Assembly: GCF_017884005.1 (NCBI RefSeq)
Contig: NZ_QFAY01000009.1
Coordinates: 1 to 64,000, forward strand
Direction: 5' to 3'
From: Streptococcus panodentis
GTDB lineage: Bacteria; Bacillota; Bacilli; Lactobacillales; Streptococcaceae
DNA: 64,000 nucleotides
The stretch's first letter is position 1; each line of letters begins with the position of its first letter. Position numbers and translations under genes: made by a program. The notes under the pieces were generated by a model. It made no database searches and had not been told where the DNA came from. It saw nothing but the letters and a program-made list of their open reading frames with translations. Below, in pieces: positions 36,030 through 45,484 of the stretch.

Positions 36030-37187
36030 ATGGCAGGATTTACAGTCGGTGATACAACAGTAGGATCACCATTGATTACACCCGAAATTGAAAAACAATT
36101 TCAGGAAGAAGAAAAGCTCATTACCGAAGTGACAGAGGAAACGTTTCAGCCCATTGAAAGAACGGACGAGCAAAATGCAGCTGTCGAACAGGTGAAAAAT
36201 GCCATTGTCCTAAGCGATGAAGACCTTATTTTAACTTATGGTACACAAGAGTCCAATAGTCTGATGACCTTGACTAATAAGACACTGTCGCATGTCAAGG
36301 CTTCGGAAGTCGGTGATATTGGCGGACTTTTATCAAGTTTGGCGACCCAATTAACGGTTTCTGAAGAAGATACTCCAAAAGGTATTTTTGGGATATTTAA
36401 AAAAGCTAAGAACCACATAAAGACTTTGCAAATTCGGTATGAATCTGCAAAAGATAATATCGATCGAGTGGTTGCTACTCTGGAAAATAATCAGCTGACG
36501 CTGATTAAGAATAATAAAGATCTAGAACAAATGAAGGAGGGAAATCGAGAGAATTTCCAAAGACTATCTGTTTATGTGGAGGCTGGTAAGTTAAAAATAC
36601 AAGAAGCTTATCAGTCTGAGCTGCCCGCTCTGGAAGAAAAGGCGAAAAGCGGTGATCAGACAAGTATTAATGAGCTCACTGAATACAAGAACTCATTAAA
36701 TCTATTTGAAAAGCAGATTCATGACTTAGATGCTCAAATGTCACTGTCCCAAGCAATGGCTATTCAGTTAGAAACCTTGACCAATACTAATCGGGGCTTG
36801 ATTCAAAAAATCAATCGCAGTAAGACAATTATGATTCCAGCATGGAATATGTATATGATGGCTGCGTTTTACAATACACAGACTGAAAAAGCATTGCAGG
36901 CTGATCAGTATGTGACAGACGCGACCAATCAATTGCTAAAAGATGTCACTAAGAGCTTGCACGAGACAAGTAAACGCAGTGCGGAACAAAGTGAGCGTGC
37001 CGCAATTGATATTACAACTCTAGAGTCTATGACGTCTGATATCGTTAATTCTTTGAGAGATATTGATGCGGCGCAAGCCAAGGGTCGAGAATACCGTGAA
37101 AAAGCGTCGCTTCGTATTGGTGAATTGCGTGAGGAATTAAAAACACAGCTGGTGACAACGGTTAATCACACTAATATGAATGGGTGA
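36030..37187 (+). CDS. telA: TelA/KlaA-family toxic anion resistance protein
   Basis: The 385-residue soluble, nearly all-helical protein has the TelA-family core IMIPAWNMYMMAAFYNTQTEKA and the downstream QLLKDVTKSLHETSKRSAEQS segment. Family members are named for plasmid tellurite resistance, and chromosomal copies affect tolerance to cell-envelope stress and lantibiotics. The biochemical role is unknown. AGGAAGG precedes the ATG. The stop overlaps the next gene. Confidence 0.88.
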   Translation: MAGFTVGDTTVGSPLITPEIEKQFQEEEKLITEVTEETFQPIERTDEQNAAVEQVKNAIVLSDEDLILTYGTQESNSLMTLTNKTLSHVKASEVGDIGGLLSSLATQLTVSEEDTPKGIFGIFKKAKNHIKTLQIRYESAKDNIDRVVATLENNQLTLIKNNKDLEQMKEGNRENFQRLSVYVEAGKLKIQEAYQSELPALEEKAKSGDQTSINELTEYKNSLNLFEKQIHDLDAQMSLSQAMAIQLETLTNTNRGLIQKINRSKTIMIPAWNMYMMAAFYNTQTEKALQADQYVTDATNQLLKDVTKSLHETSKRSAEQSERAAIDITTLESMTSDIVNSLRDIDAAQAKGREYREKASLRIGELREELKTQLVTTVNHTNMNG

Positions 37188-37882
37188 ACATGATGCTAAA
37201 GAAGTTTATTATAATACATGGTTTAATTATTAGCGGATTAACCTTAGTGACTATCTTCTTGTTTAAATTAGCGATGTTTGATAAAGACGATATTATTGTA
37301 GAATCTGGTATCGGAACCTTCAAAATGATTCATACAAGCGCATATATTCTGCTGGTACTCACCGTTTTGTATGCAGGCTTTGTCATTAAAAGTTATATTT
37401 CGAGTAAGAGCAAAGAACTGAGACTCGTTGCTTTTGAGGAAGAGCAGCGAAAAGATCCATTATACGATGAAACATCAATGATTCAAAAATTAACGGATAT
37501 TCAAGAAACGATTGATGAACCGGAGTATATTGATTATACAAAGCGTATTTTAAAACAGCTGCTTGCTGCAAAAACCCTATCGGATGATTTCGTTGAAATT
37601 GTTGAAAACAATGACCAGCCGATTATTCAAAATATCGCAAAGGAACTCGTTTCCATTCGTGTTCATATTTTACAAGATGCCAAGAGTATCTATCGTCGTT
37701 TGATTATTGCGAAAGACGGCGCAAATATTGAAACTAAATTAATTCATAATGATAAGCTGCTTGATGATGCAGACAGTTTAATTGTTGAGGCGATTAACTA
37801 TATTGATGTAAAAACTTCTACAAGTGAAATCGATCTCAAAAACTTGACAGACTCACTCAAAGAGCTTATTAAACTCATTTAG
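37184..37882 (+). CDS. two-helix membrane protein of the telA cluster
   Basis: The 232-residue protein has membrane segments at about 6-27 and 48-68 with a short outside loop, then a long charged helical cytoplasmic domain. The start is uncertain: GTG 37184 overlaps the telA stop, with ATG at 37190 and 37193 also possible. No family is recognised. Its place suggests it links cytoplasmic TelA to the lipoprotein encoded next. Confidence 0.78.
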   Translation: MNMMLKKFIIIHGLIISGLTLVTIFLFKLAMFDKDDIIVESGIGTFKMIHTSAYILLVLTVLYAGFVIKSYISSKSKELRLVAFEEEQRKDPLYDETSMIQKLTDIQETIDEPEYIDYTKRILKQLLAAKTLSDDFVEIVENNDQPIIQNIAKELVSIRVHILQDAKSIYRRLIIAKDGANIETKLIHNDKLLDDADSLIVEAINYIDVKTSTSEIDLKNLTDSLKELIKLI

Positions 37883-37895
37883 AAGGAGATTATTT

Positions 37896-39551
37896 ATGAA
37901 ATTTAAAAAAACATCCCTGCTTCTTGTGCTTGGAGCAAGTTTGGTTTTATCAGCTTGTTCTGGAGATGGAGCCGTTAAATCGAAGTTGTCCGAAAAAGAT
38001 GCTAAAACGGAAGTAGAAGCTTATTATAAGAAAATCGATCCTAAGATTGCAAAATTGAAAAAGGATATTTCGAATACGTCCCTGCAGCAAAATGAAGAAC
38101 TGCCAGATATTGATACAACCTATCCCTATACTGTAAAAGGCAACGGCGAAATCAATGCTGAAATTTTTGTTAGTTCTGAAAAAGCTGGCAGCGGAAAAGA
38201 TGGTATTTTGAATGAAATTGCTGAAAGTTTCAATAATCAGCGCCAAACAATTGACGGAAAAACAGTGAGTGTCTCCATTCGTTCTATTCCTTCAGGTACT
38301 TCTGTTGACTATATTGCCAGCAAAAACCATGTGCCGGACGGCTATACTCCATCAAATCAACAATGGAACTACATTTTAAATGCGCGTGGAACGGCAACTA
38401 CACAGATTTCAGAACGACTATTTGGTAATACCAGCGGTCTCTTGATGAAGAAAAATATCTATGATGAAATTAAAAAGGCCTATGGCGATGTGACTGTTGA
38501 AAATTTGGCAAAAGCGGTGAATGATGGCAAATTACTAGGCTACACCAATCCTTATACTTCTTCAACAGGTTTGAGTTTACTGTCCCAGTTACTGTTTAGC
38601 TTTGATAAGGAAAATCCGATTAGCGATACGGCGAAAACAGCTTTCCAACAGTTCCAAAATAATATTCCGTCCACCTTTGTGACGACCACTCAATTGCGTG
38701 AAGCGGCTAAAAGCGGCAGCGCAGATATTCTGTCTATTTCTTATCAGACTTATATCAACACCCCAGAATTTAGCGATTATGAATATGTTCCTTTTGGGAT
38801 TCGTCAGGATTCACCGCTTTATGCAACGACAAATGACAGCTCCAAGCAAGAGGTGTTGAAAAAATTCTCCAGTTATATTCTTGAAGGCAGCAATCAATCG
38901 AAAGCGTCATCATATGGTTTTAATCAGTTGGAAGACTATAGTTTTGAAGAGCAAACCACTGACGGGAATCTGCTGATGTCCATGCAAAATCTTTGGAAAA
39001 AGAATAAGAACAACAGTCAGCCGATTGTAGGTGTCTTTGTCACCGATGTGTCTGGATCTATGGATGGCGATCCGATGAATAATCTGAAAAAATCATTGCT
39101 CAACTCCCTGCAGTACATCAACGAAGAGAATCAAATCGGTCTGGTTTCATACAGTGACGACGTGACTATTAATGTTCCGATTGATAGGATGAACAGCACC
39201 CAAAAATCCTATTTCACATCTGCTATTAAAGGGCTGACGCCATCAGGCGGAACAGCTACCTATGATGGAACGCTTGTGGCAGTTAAGATGATATTGGATA
39301 AAATGAAGGAAAATCCAGATGCACGGCCGATTATCTTTGTCCTGTCAGACGGTCAGACCAATGGCGGTTATGAATTTGAACGGGTTGAACCAATCATTAA
39401 AGCTCTGGGTATTACAGTTAATACTATCGGTTACAATGCAGATTTGGAAGAATTGGCTAGGCTGTCTAAAATTAATGAATCTGTTTCTATTGATGCATCC
39501 AATGATGATGTCATTTACAAATTAAAAGAGTTATTTAATGCTGAATTTTAA
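37896..39551 (+). CDS. lipoprotein with solute-binding-like and von Willebrand A domains
   Basis: The 551-residue protein has a signal with lipobox LSAC (19-21 then Cys), so it is anchored outside the membrane. Residues about 85-350 resemble extracellular solute-binding proteins (GNTSGLLMKKNIYDEIKKAY, YTNPYTSSTGLSLL). Residues about 375-545 are a vWA domain with complete MIDAS: D384-V-S386-G-S388, the Thr in GGTATYDG, and the Asp in LSDGQTNGG. This fusion is unusual. AGAAGGAG precedes the ATG. Together with TelA and the membrane protein it forms what looks like a trans-envelope complex. The function is unknown. Confidence 0.85.
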   Translation: MKFKKTSLLLVLGASLVLSACSGDGAVKSKLSEKDAKTEVEAYYKKIDPKIAKLKKDISNTSLQQNEELPDIDTTYPYTVKGNGEINAEIFVSSEKAGSGKDGILNEIAESFNNQRQTIDGKTVSVSIRSIPSGTSVDYIASKNHVPDGYTPSNQQWNYILNARGTATTQISERLFGNTSGLLMKKNIYDEIKKAYGDVTVENLAKAVNDGKLLGYTNPYTSSTGLSLLSQLLFSFDKENPISDTAKTAFQQFQNNIPSTFVTTTQLREAAKSGSADILSISYQTYINTPEFSDYEYVPFGIRQDSPLYATTNDSSKQEVLKKFSSYILEGSNQSKASSYGFNQLEDYSFEEQTTDGNLLMSMQNLWKKNKNNSQPIVGVFVTDVSGSMDGDPMNNLKKSLLNSLQYINEENQIGLVSYSDDVTINVPIDRMNSTQKSYFTSAIKGLTPSGGTATYDGTLVAVKMILDKMKENPDARPIIFVLSDGQTNGGYEFERVEPIIKALGITVNTIGYNADLEELARLSKINESVSIDASNDDVIYKLKELFNAEF

Positions 39552-39611
39552 TGAATTCAGCTTTAAATTTAAAATTAGAGATTATTAGATAAAGGATTAG
39601 TATAAAATATA

Positions 39612-40289
39612 ATGACAAATAATAAAAAAATTCCAGTTGTAACCAGTCCCTTGCGCGACTCGATCATTGCCATGCCAGCCTGCATCAAAGAGGCATCAGG
39701 TATTATCATATATGGCAAACGCATTAAGTCAATTGTCTATTCTTTGGATGTTTCTCTTATTGCCAATACGAATGCGGACGCTATTTTGTGTGTGTATCCT
39801 TTTACCCCGAATACGCAGATACTAAATGCCGTATCACTGGTTGCGAAAGCGCCGATTCTGGTCGGTGTCGGCGGCGGCTTGACAAGCGGTGACCGCTCGG
39901 CCCGATTAGCCTCTCACGCAGAAGAAAACAACGCAGGCGGAATCGTACTGAACGGTCCTGTCGATATCGAAACAACAAAAGCTGTCCGAACCTATGTTGA
40001 CATTCCCCTAATCTATACAGTCATTGATAAATCTCGGCCGCTGGCGCCTTATATTGAAGCTGGTGTGGATATTTTTAATGTTAGCGGCGGGAAAGATACG
40101 GTTGAACTGGTCAAATGGGTACGGGAGCAGTACCCGGATGTTCCAATCATCGCTTCTGGCGGAAAAACGGAAGAAAACATCCTAGACACCATTGCGGCTG
40201 GTGCTAATGCCATTACCTACACCGCTTATGGCATGATGGAACAATACTTCCACAAGAAAATGGAAATCTATCGTAGCGATAGCGAGTAG
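39612..40289 (+). CDS. TIM-barrel protein, putative hydrolase
   Basis: The 225-residue (beta/alpha)8 barrel has phosphate-site-like motifs: VGVGGGLTSGDR, NVSGGKDTVELV and IASGGKTEENI followed by ANAITYTAYG. It resembles small barrels such as ThiG/PdxS-like or NanE-like enzymes, often annotated simply as hydrolase. The substrate is unknown. It lies 60 bases behind the vWA lipoprotein and before a terminator, so it is probably the last gene of the telA cluster. Confidence 0.8.
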   Translation: MTNNKKIPVVTSPLRDSIIAMPACIKEASGIIIYGKRIKSIVYSLDVSLIANTNADAILCVYPFTPNTQILNAVSLVAKAPILVGVGGGLTSGDRSARLASHAEENNAGGIVLNGPVDIETTKAVRTYVDIPLIYTVIDKSRPLAPYIEAGVDIFNVSGGKDTVELVKWVREQYPDVPIIASGGKTEENILDTIAAGANAITYTAYGMMEQYFHKKMEIYRSDSE

Positions 40290-40330
40290 TAGTCCTGTTT
40301 TATAATAAGCATAGAAACACTATAAGAATC

Positions 40331-40375
40331 AACCAATCAAGCCCCTGTTTTTAGCAGTGGTCTTGGTTGGTTTTT
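40331..40375 (+). terminator. terminator of the telA cluster
   Basis: AACCAATCAAG (40331-40341)/CTTGGTTGGTT (40362-40372), eleven pairs with one G-U, then T-rich sequence. Confidence 0.75.
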
Positions 40376-40508
40376 CTTATTTCCGTACTTTAGAGAGACT
40401 TTGTTCAATGCTTCAAACAAATTGAGGTGTAAAACTTTATGATAGAGGTAGTTTCTTTGATAAAGTTCGGGATTGTTACATTTTTGTTACATTTGTTAGG
40501 AATGTATG

Positions 40509-40534
40509 AATTGTCAGAAAATTTCTATTATAAT
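40509..40534 (+). promoter_or_regulatory. CodY box at the envelope protease promoter
   Basis: AATTGTCAGAAAATT (40509-40523) matches the CodY box AATTTTCWGAAAATT at 14 of 15 positions. It lies where the -35 should be for TATAAT at 40529-40534, 30 bases before the start. Confidence 0.75.
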
Positions 40535-40564
40535 ATATTTAGAAATAATAGTAAGGAGACTTCT

Positions 40565-43500
40565 ATGCAAAGACAACGTTTTTCACTCCGTAAATACAAG
40601 TTCGGTTTGGCTTCTGTTCTTTTAGGAACGGCCCTGGTCTTTGGCGCAGGACAGGCGCAGGCTGATGAGCAGGCCGCGGTCCATTCGGAAGCTGCGGTTC
40701 AGCAGTCAGGTCTTGTGCCGCAGGATAAGGCTGACCAGCCGTCTGTGACAGCTGCGGATCCACAGGCGGCAGAATTGGCGGCTGCTTCTGAAACGGCTTC
40801 TGCGCCAGCAGTGAGTCCGGCAGAGGCCAGCAGTTCGGCTGCTGCAGCTTCTGCACCGGCTGGGCCTGACACTTCCGCAAAGGCAGCAGAGAGTGATGCT
40901 GCTCAGCTGCCGGTCTCAGCAGCTGCTGACAGCACTGGGGACAAGGCGAGTCCGGCAGCTTCTGAGCAGCCTGCAGCTAAGGCTGAAACAAAAGCTGCTG
41001 GGCCTGAAAAGCCGGTCAATGAAAGCAAGGCGGATCAGCCAGCCGGTGAGCCGTCTTCAGCAGATCAAGCGGCAGAAAAACCTGCTGTCTCCGCTGCAGA
41101 TGGAAACGAAGACAGCCTTGCTGCTGAGAAAAAGGCTTCTGAAGCTCAGCCAGCCAGCATCAGCTCGAATGAGATTATCAAGGTGCCTCAGACCTGGTCT
41201 CAGGGCTACAAGGGACAGGGAATGGTCGTCGCTGTGATCGACTCCGGTCTGGATATTCACCATGAGGTTCTGCGGATTTCAGACCCATCTAAGGCCAAAT
41301 ACCAGACAGAGGCTGCTATAGAGGAGGCCAAGAAGAAGGCCGGCATTGACTACGGGAAATGGTACAATGACAAGGTGGTTTTCGCCTACAACTATATGGA
41401 TGGCGATGACAGCATCAAGGAAAAAGATAAACTTTCCCACGGTATGCACGTGACCGGGATTGCTGCCGGAAATCCAGACAAAAAAGATGGCAACAGCGAA
41501 TACATCTATGGCGTAGCGCCAGAAGCACAGGTCATGTTTATGCGGGTCTTTTCTGACCGCTCTCCATCCACCGACGATGCCATTTATGTCAAGGCGATTG
41601 ACGATGCGGTAGCTCTGGGAGCAGACACGATTAATATGAGTCTGGGCTCCACGACAGGCTCTACAGTCAATGCCAGTTCCAGCGTGCTGGCAGCCGTCGA
41701 GCGTGCCCGGGCCAAGGGCGTGAGCGTCGTCATTGCAGCGGGAAATGAGAATACTTTTGGCAGCGGCCACTCCTATCCTTTAGCTGAAAATCCAGACTAT
41801 GGTTTGGTCGGCAATCCTTCTACTGTGGCGCAGGCCATCTCGGTCGCATCAGTCAATAATACAGTTTTCACCGAGGAAGTCATGGAAGTCCGTGGTTTGG
41901 AAAACAATGACGAACTGAACAAAGGACAATTTTCTTATAAAGTCGCAGAAACGGATGCAGAATTTGAAAAAGACAAGGAATATGAGTATGTTCCCAGCGG
42001 TCTGGGCCGTGAGGAAGACTTTGCCGGTAAGGATCTGACAGGCAAACTGGCCCTCATCCAGCGCGGCTCCCTCAGCTTTTCCGAAAAAGTCAATAATGCT
42101 ATCAAGCATGGAGCTATCGGAGCTTTAGTCTACAATAATGTAGAGGGGATCGATGTTTCCATGTCTCTGGACGGCGATGCCAAAAAAATCCCAGCCGCCT
42201 TTATCAGCAAGAAATACGGAGAAGCTCTGGCAGCTGGCAACTACAAGCTGTCCTTCAACGGTACCAAGGTCAATCGACCCCATCCAGCTGCGGAACAGAT
42301 GTCTTCTTTTTCCAACTGGGGAGTGACGACAGATGGGATGCTGAAGCCGGATGTGACAGCACCTGGCGGCGAGATTTATTCCTCTTTCAATGACAATACC
42401 TACGGCACGATCAGCGGCACCAGTATGGCTGCGCCTCATGTGGCTGGTGCAGCGGCTCTGGTCAAGGAATACCTGCTTCAGCATTATCCAGACCTGACGC
42501 CTGAACAGACTACTGATCTGCTGAAAGCCCTGATCATGTCCACGGCTAAGATCCACATCAACAAGGAGACAGGCGCTCAAACCTCACCGCGTCAGCAGGG
42601 AGCTGGGATTGTCGATACCGCAGCAGCTGTTTCAACGGGGCTCTATGTGACAGGAGACAATCACTATCCGAGTGTCTCACTGGGCAATGTCGGAGACAGC
42701 TTCAGCTTTGATGTCACGGTCCACAATATCACCGATACCGACCGGACGCTGAAAATGATTGTCAATACTAATACGGACACAGTCAAGGACGGCTATATCC
42801 CTCTGACCCCGCGCAAGCTGACTGAGACTGTCTGGCCGGAAATCACTGTCAAAGCCCATGGCAGCCAGACGGTGACGGTCAAGGTGGATGCATCTAAGTT
42901 TGCCCAAGAGCTGCTGCAGCAAATGCCGAACGGCTACTTTTTGGAAGGTTTTGTCCGCTTTGTAGACCCAGCCGATGACGGCGATGTAGTCAGCCTGCCC
43001 TTTATGGGCTTCCGCGGACAATTTCAGGATCTGCCGGCAGCGGAAAAACCAATCTACAATCTGGTCAGCGACGGCAAGTCCGGTTTCTATTACAAAATGC
43101 CGGAAGACAAGAGCCTTCCAAGCGGCGCAAATGTCACAGATCTTGAGACCAATGCCAGCGACACCCTTTATTCCAGCGGCAAAACGGTGTCCCGCAGTTC
43201 TGTTGTTCTGGGGACAGTCGAAAATGAAGCCGGTCTCAACATTCTGCAGCTGGATGCGGACGGCAAGGTTCGCCTGGCCTTCTCGCCAAACGGAGACGGC
43301 AACAAGGACAAGATTCAGTACCGCACGGTTCTTTACCGCAATGTCAGCAATCTGACTGCAGCTGTTTATACGGCAGATGACACAGACTACCGCTTTCCCA
43401 TTTGGCAGAGCAGCAAGACCTGGAATGGCCGCAAGAATTTTTACGACGGTAAGGAATCCAATCCTAGATCCTACCTTCTGAGCAATACGGCCTGGGATGG

Positions 43501-45154
43501 TCTGGACAGCAAAGGTGAAGCGCTGGATGACGGTCTTTATACCTATGTTGTCCGCTATACGCCGGATGTGCCGGGTGCCAAAGAACAGCAGGTTTCCTTC
43601 AATCTGCAGATTGATACACAAAAACCGCTCATCACCACAGGCTATATCAGCAGCAAGGACGGCCGGGAGGTCTTTACGGCCCGCAAGGCCAAGGATGTTG
43701 GAAACGGCGGTATTCTGAGAGAGCAGCTCTTTTACCTGCAGGCTGATGAGAAAGGGCAGGTGACCTATAAAGCTCTGGATGCTCTGGGTAATGAGCGCGA
43801 CTATGAGCGCCGGGTTTATATCTCTGCCAACTCAGACGGCAGCTACACCCTGCCTCAAGGAGTGGACAAGGCAGCCATTTTCTATGTGGTAGAAGACTAT
43901 GCCGGCAATAAAGATGCGATTGCTCTGGCTGATTTGGTCAGCGATGAAAACAGCGGCCGCATCCGTGTGGCACTGGTGGATAATGATACCCATAAGGATA
44001 TTGATACGAAATTCGTTTATCGGATTAAGGACGATAAGGGCCATTATGTCACACTGGACAAGGGGAAAGACATCAATTTCCTGACCTTTGGCCACTATGT
44101 AGCTGAAATCTTTACCTATGACAAAGACAATATCCGCTTCTATGCTGATCAGACACAGGAATTTGACTTGACAGCCGAGGACAGTTTTAAAACGATTGAA
44201 TTTTGGGCGAAGGAGCTGGTCTATGCACCCGTCAGTGTTGCCTTTGACCAAGCCGTTCCAAAAAATACCCAGGTTGTTCTCAAGAATAATAATGGGGATG
44301 TCTATACGCTTCCGGCTGAAGTGTACGGCAAGCACTCCTTTGGCAAATCCATTGCGACGGGCCTCTATTCTGTCTTTGTCAACCTGCCGACCGGCTATGA
44401 GCTCTGGGAAGATGAACCGACTGTCTCAGTCGAAGAAGGAAAAAACAACCTGCTCAAACTGGCTGTCGTTGTCAAAACCGGCCTTCTCTCAGCGGTCAAT
44501 CAGCAGTCCAAGCTGGTCGAAACGGCTCAGTATTACAATGCCAGCGCTGAAAAACGCGGAGCCTACGACCAAGCCTATCAGACTGCCAAGGAAGCCTTGA
44601 CCGGCAAGCTGAGCCAGGCTCAGGTGAATGACATCCTGTCCAAGCTGGAAGCTGCTTCTGCCGGCCTGGACGGCAAGGATTCTGATCTGGCCGCTGTCAA
44701 GCAGGCGATTGAGGCCTATGATGCGACGACTAGGACCGGCCGCTATGCCAATGCCAAAGAAAAAGTCCGCCGCGACTACGATAAGGCCTTTCAGGCTGTT
44801 GCTCTGCTCTTGGTGCAGGACAAGGTGACTCAGGCGCAGATTGATGCGGCTCTGGCTCAGCTGACTACAGCGGAGAAGAAGCTGGATGGCAAGGCAACCA
44901 ACTTTGCCAGTCTCAAGAAGCTGGTTGATGACGAGGGCCACTACCAAGCCATCAGCAATAAATTTATCTACGCGAGCGATCAGATCAAGGCTGCTTACTT
45001 AGATGCTTATGCACAGGCCAAGGCTGTATTGGCCAATCCAGGTGCCAGCCAGGAAGAGGTCAAGGAGGCTATTGCCCAGCTCAAGGCTGCCAAGAAAAAA
45101 CTGGACGGCAAAAAGCCCAAAGTAGCCAAACCCAAAAAAGCAAAACAAGCTTGA
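40565..45154 (+). CDS. subtilisin-like cell-envelope serine protease without LPXTG anchor
   Basis: The start at ATG 40565 follows AAGGAG (40554-40559) and gives a YSIRK-like signal (FSLRKYKFGLASVLLG). The upstream in-frame ATG at 40439 would bury it. The 1529-residue protein has an Ala/Pro/Glu-rich region (about 37-200) and an S8 domain with D226 (VIDSGLD), H292 (SHGMH) and S620 (GTSMAAPH). A PA insert and Fn3-like domains follow, then three FIVAR-type repeats ending LDGK (about 1310-1510). The C terminus is Lys-rich (KKPKVAKPKKAKQA) with no LPXTG, membrane span or later frame supplying one. Charge-based wall attachment, as described for PrtB of Lactobacillus bulgaricus, or release is plausible. 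It probably supplies peptides and may cut host proteins. Confidence 0.92.
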   Translation: MQRQRFSLRKYKFGLASVLLGTALVFGAGQAQADEQAAVHSEAAVQQSGLVPQDKADQPSVTAADPQAAELAAASETASAPAVSPAEASSSAAAASAPAGPDTSAKAAESDAAQLPVSAAADSTGDKASPAASEQPAAKAETKAAGPEKPVNESKADQPAGEPSSADQAAEKPAVSAADGNEDSLAAEKKASEAQPASISSNEIIKVPQTWSQGYKGQGMVVAVIDSGLDIHHEVLRISDPSKAKYQTEAAIEEAKKKAGIDYGKWYNDKVVFAYNYMDGDDSIKEKDKLSHGMHVTGIAAGNPDKKDGNSEYIYGVAPEAQVMFMRVFSDRSPSTDDAIYVKAIDDAVALGADTINMSLGSTTGSTVNASSSVLAAVERARAKGVSVVIAAGNENTFGSGHSYPLAENPDYGLVGNPSTVAQAISVASVNNTVFTEEVMEVRGLENNDELNKGQFSYKVAETDAEFEKDKEYEYVPSGLGREEDFAGKDLTGKLALIQRGSLSFSEKVNNAIKHGAIGALVYNNVEGIDVSMSLDGDAKKIPAAFISKKYGEALAAGNYKLSFNGTKVNRPHPAAEQMSSFSNWGVTTDGMLKPDVTAPGGEIYSSFNDNTYGTISGTSMAAPHVAGAAALVKEYLLQHYPDLTPEQTTDLLKALIMSTAKIHINKETGAQTSPRQQGAGIVDTAAAVSTGLYVTGDNHYPSVSLGNVGDSFSFDVTVHNITDTDRTLKMIVNTNTDTVKDGYIPLTPRKLTETVWPEITVKAHGSQTVTVKVDASKFAQELLQQMPNGYFLEGFVRFVDPADDGDVVSLPFMGFRGQFQDLPAAEKPIYNLVSDGKSGFYYKMPEDKSLPSGANVTDLETNASDTLYSSGKTVSRSSVVLGTVENEAGLNILQLDADGKVRLAFSPNGDGNKDKIQYRTVLYRNVSNLTAAVYTADDTDYRFPIWQSSKTWNGRKNFYDGKESNPRSYLLSNTAWDGLDSKGEALDDGLYTYVVRYTPDVPGAKEQQVSFNLQIDTQKPLITTGYISSKDGREVFTARKAKDVGNGGILREQLFYLQADEKGQVTYKALDALGNERDYERRVYISANSDGSYTLPQGVDKAAIFYVVEDYAGNKDAIALADLVSDENSGRIRVALVDNDTHKDIDTKFVYRIKDDKGHYVTLDKGKDINFLTFGHYVAEIFTYDKDNIRFYADQTQEFDLTAEDSFKTIEFWAKELVYAPVSVAFDQAVPKNTQVVLKNNNGDVYTLPAEVYGKHSFGKSIATGLYSVFVNLPTGYELWEDEPTVSVEEGKNNLLKLAVVVKTGLLSAVNQQSKLVETAQYYNASAEKRGAYDQAYQTAKEALTGKLSQAQVNDILSKLEAASAGLDGKDSDLAAVKQAIEAYDATTRTGRYANAKEKVRRDYDKAFQAVALLLVQDKVTQAQIDAALAQLTTAEKKLDGKATNFASLKKLVDDEGHYQAISNKFIYASDQIKAAYLDAYAQAKAVLANPGASQEEVKEAIAQLKAAKKKLDGKKPKVAKPKKAKQA

Positions 45155-45172
45155 TGGGTTGTCAATAAGCAG

Positions 45173-45207
45173 AAAATCCCTTAAGAGTCTATCTTGAGGG
45201 ATTTTTT
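45173..45207 (+). terminator. terminator after the envelope protease
   Basis: AAAATCCCTTAAGA (45173-45186)/TCTTGAGGGATTTT (45192-45205), 14 pairs with one G-U, T-run. Confidence 0.9.
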
Positions 45208-45229
45208 GCGAGGAATTTTAGATAAGTGT

Positions 45230-45258
45230 TTTACATTGCCTCTATTTTCTGCTATAAT
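45230..45258 (+). promoter_or_regulatory. promoter of the glycine T-box leader
   Basis: TTTACA (45230-45235), 17 bases, TATAAT (45253-45258). Confidence 0.75.
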
Positions 45259-45261
45259 CTT

Positions 45262-45465
45262 GTGTAGAAAGAAATTTCATTGTCTACCTTTTAGCGAGTC
45301 CGGGCTGGTGGAAGCCGGATAGGGAAGCAGTGCAGATGGCGCTTTCGGCTATAAATTTTAAACACAATGAAGTAATAAATTAGGGTGGAACCGCGTCTTG
45401 ACGCCCCTAGGCTGTAGTTGGCCTGGGTGTGTCGGAGGCGGTTCTTTTGCGTACTGAGTCTATTG
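45262..45465 (+). ncRNA. T-box riboswitch, glycine specific
   Basis: Stem I base pairs GAAAG (45267-45271) with CTTTC (45342-45346). The specifier is GGC (45338-45340). The distal part AGCGAGTCCGGGCTGGTGGA closely follows the Bacillus glyQS leader. The T-box is AGGGTGGAACCGCG (45382-45395). Its bulge TGGA pairs with the UCCA end expected for tRNA(Gly). A GACGCCCCTAGGC/GCCTGGGTGTGTC terminator follows. The first gene behind it is a metallopeptidase, with glyQS further on. Confidence 0.92.
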
Positions 45466-45484
45466 TTCGAAAGAAAGGAGATTC

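Noticed and set aside
42677-43621. 314-codon minus-strand frame opposite the protease
   Set aside because: Lies wholly opposite a well-supported gene and has no family match or start signals.
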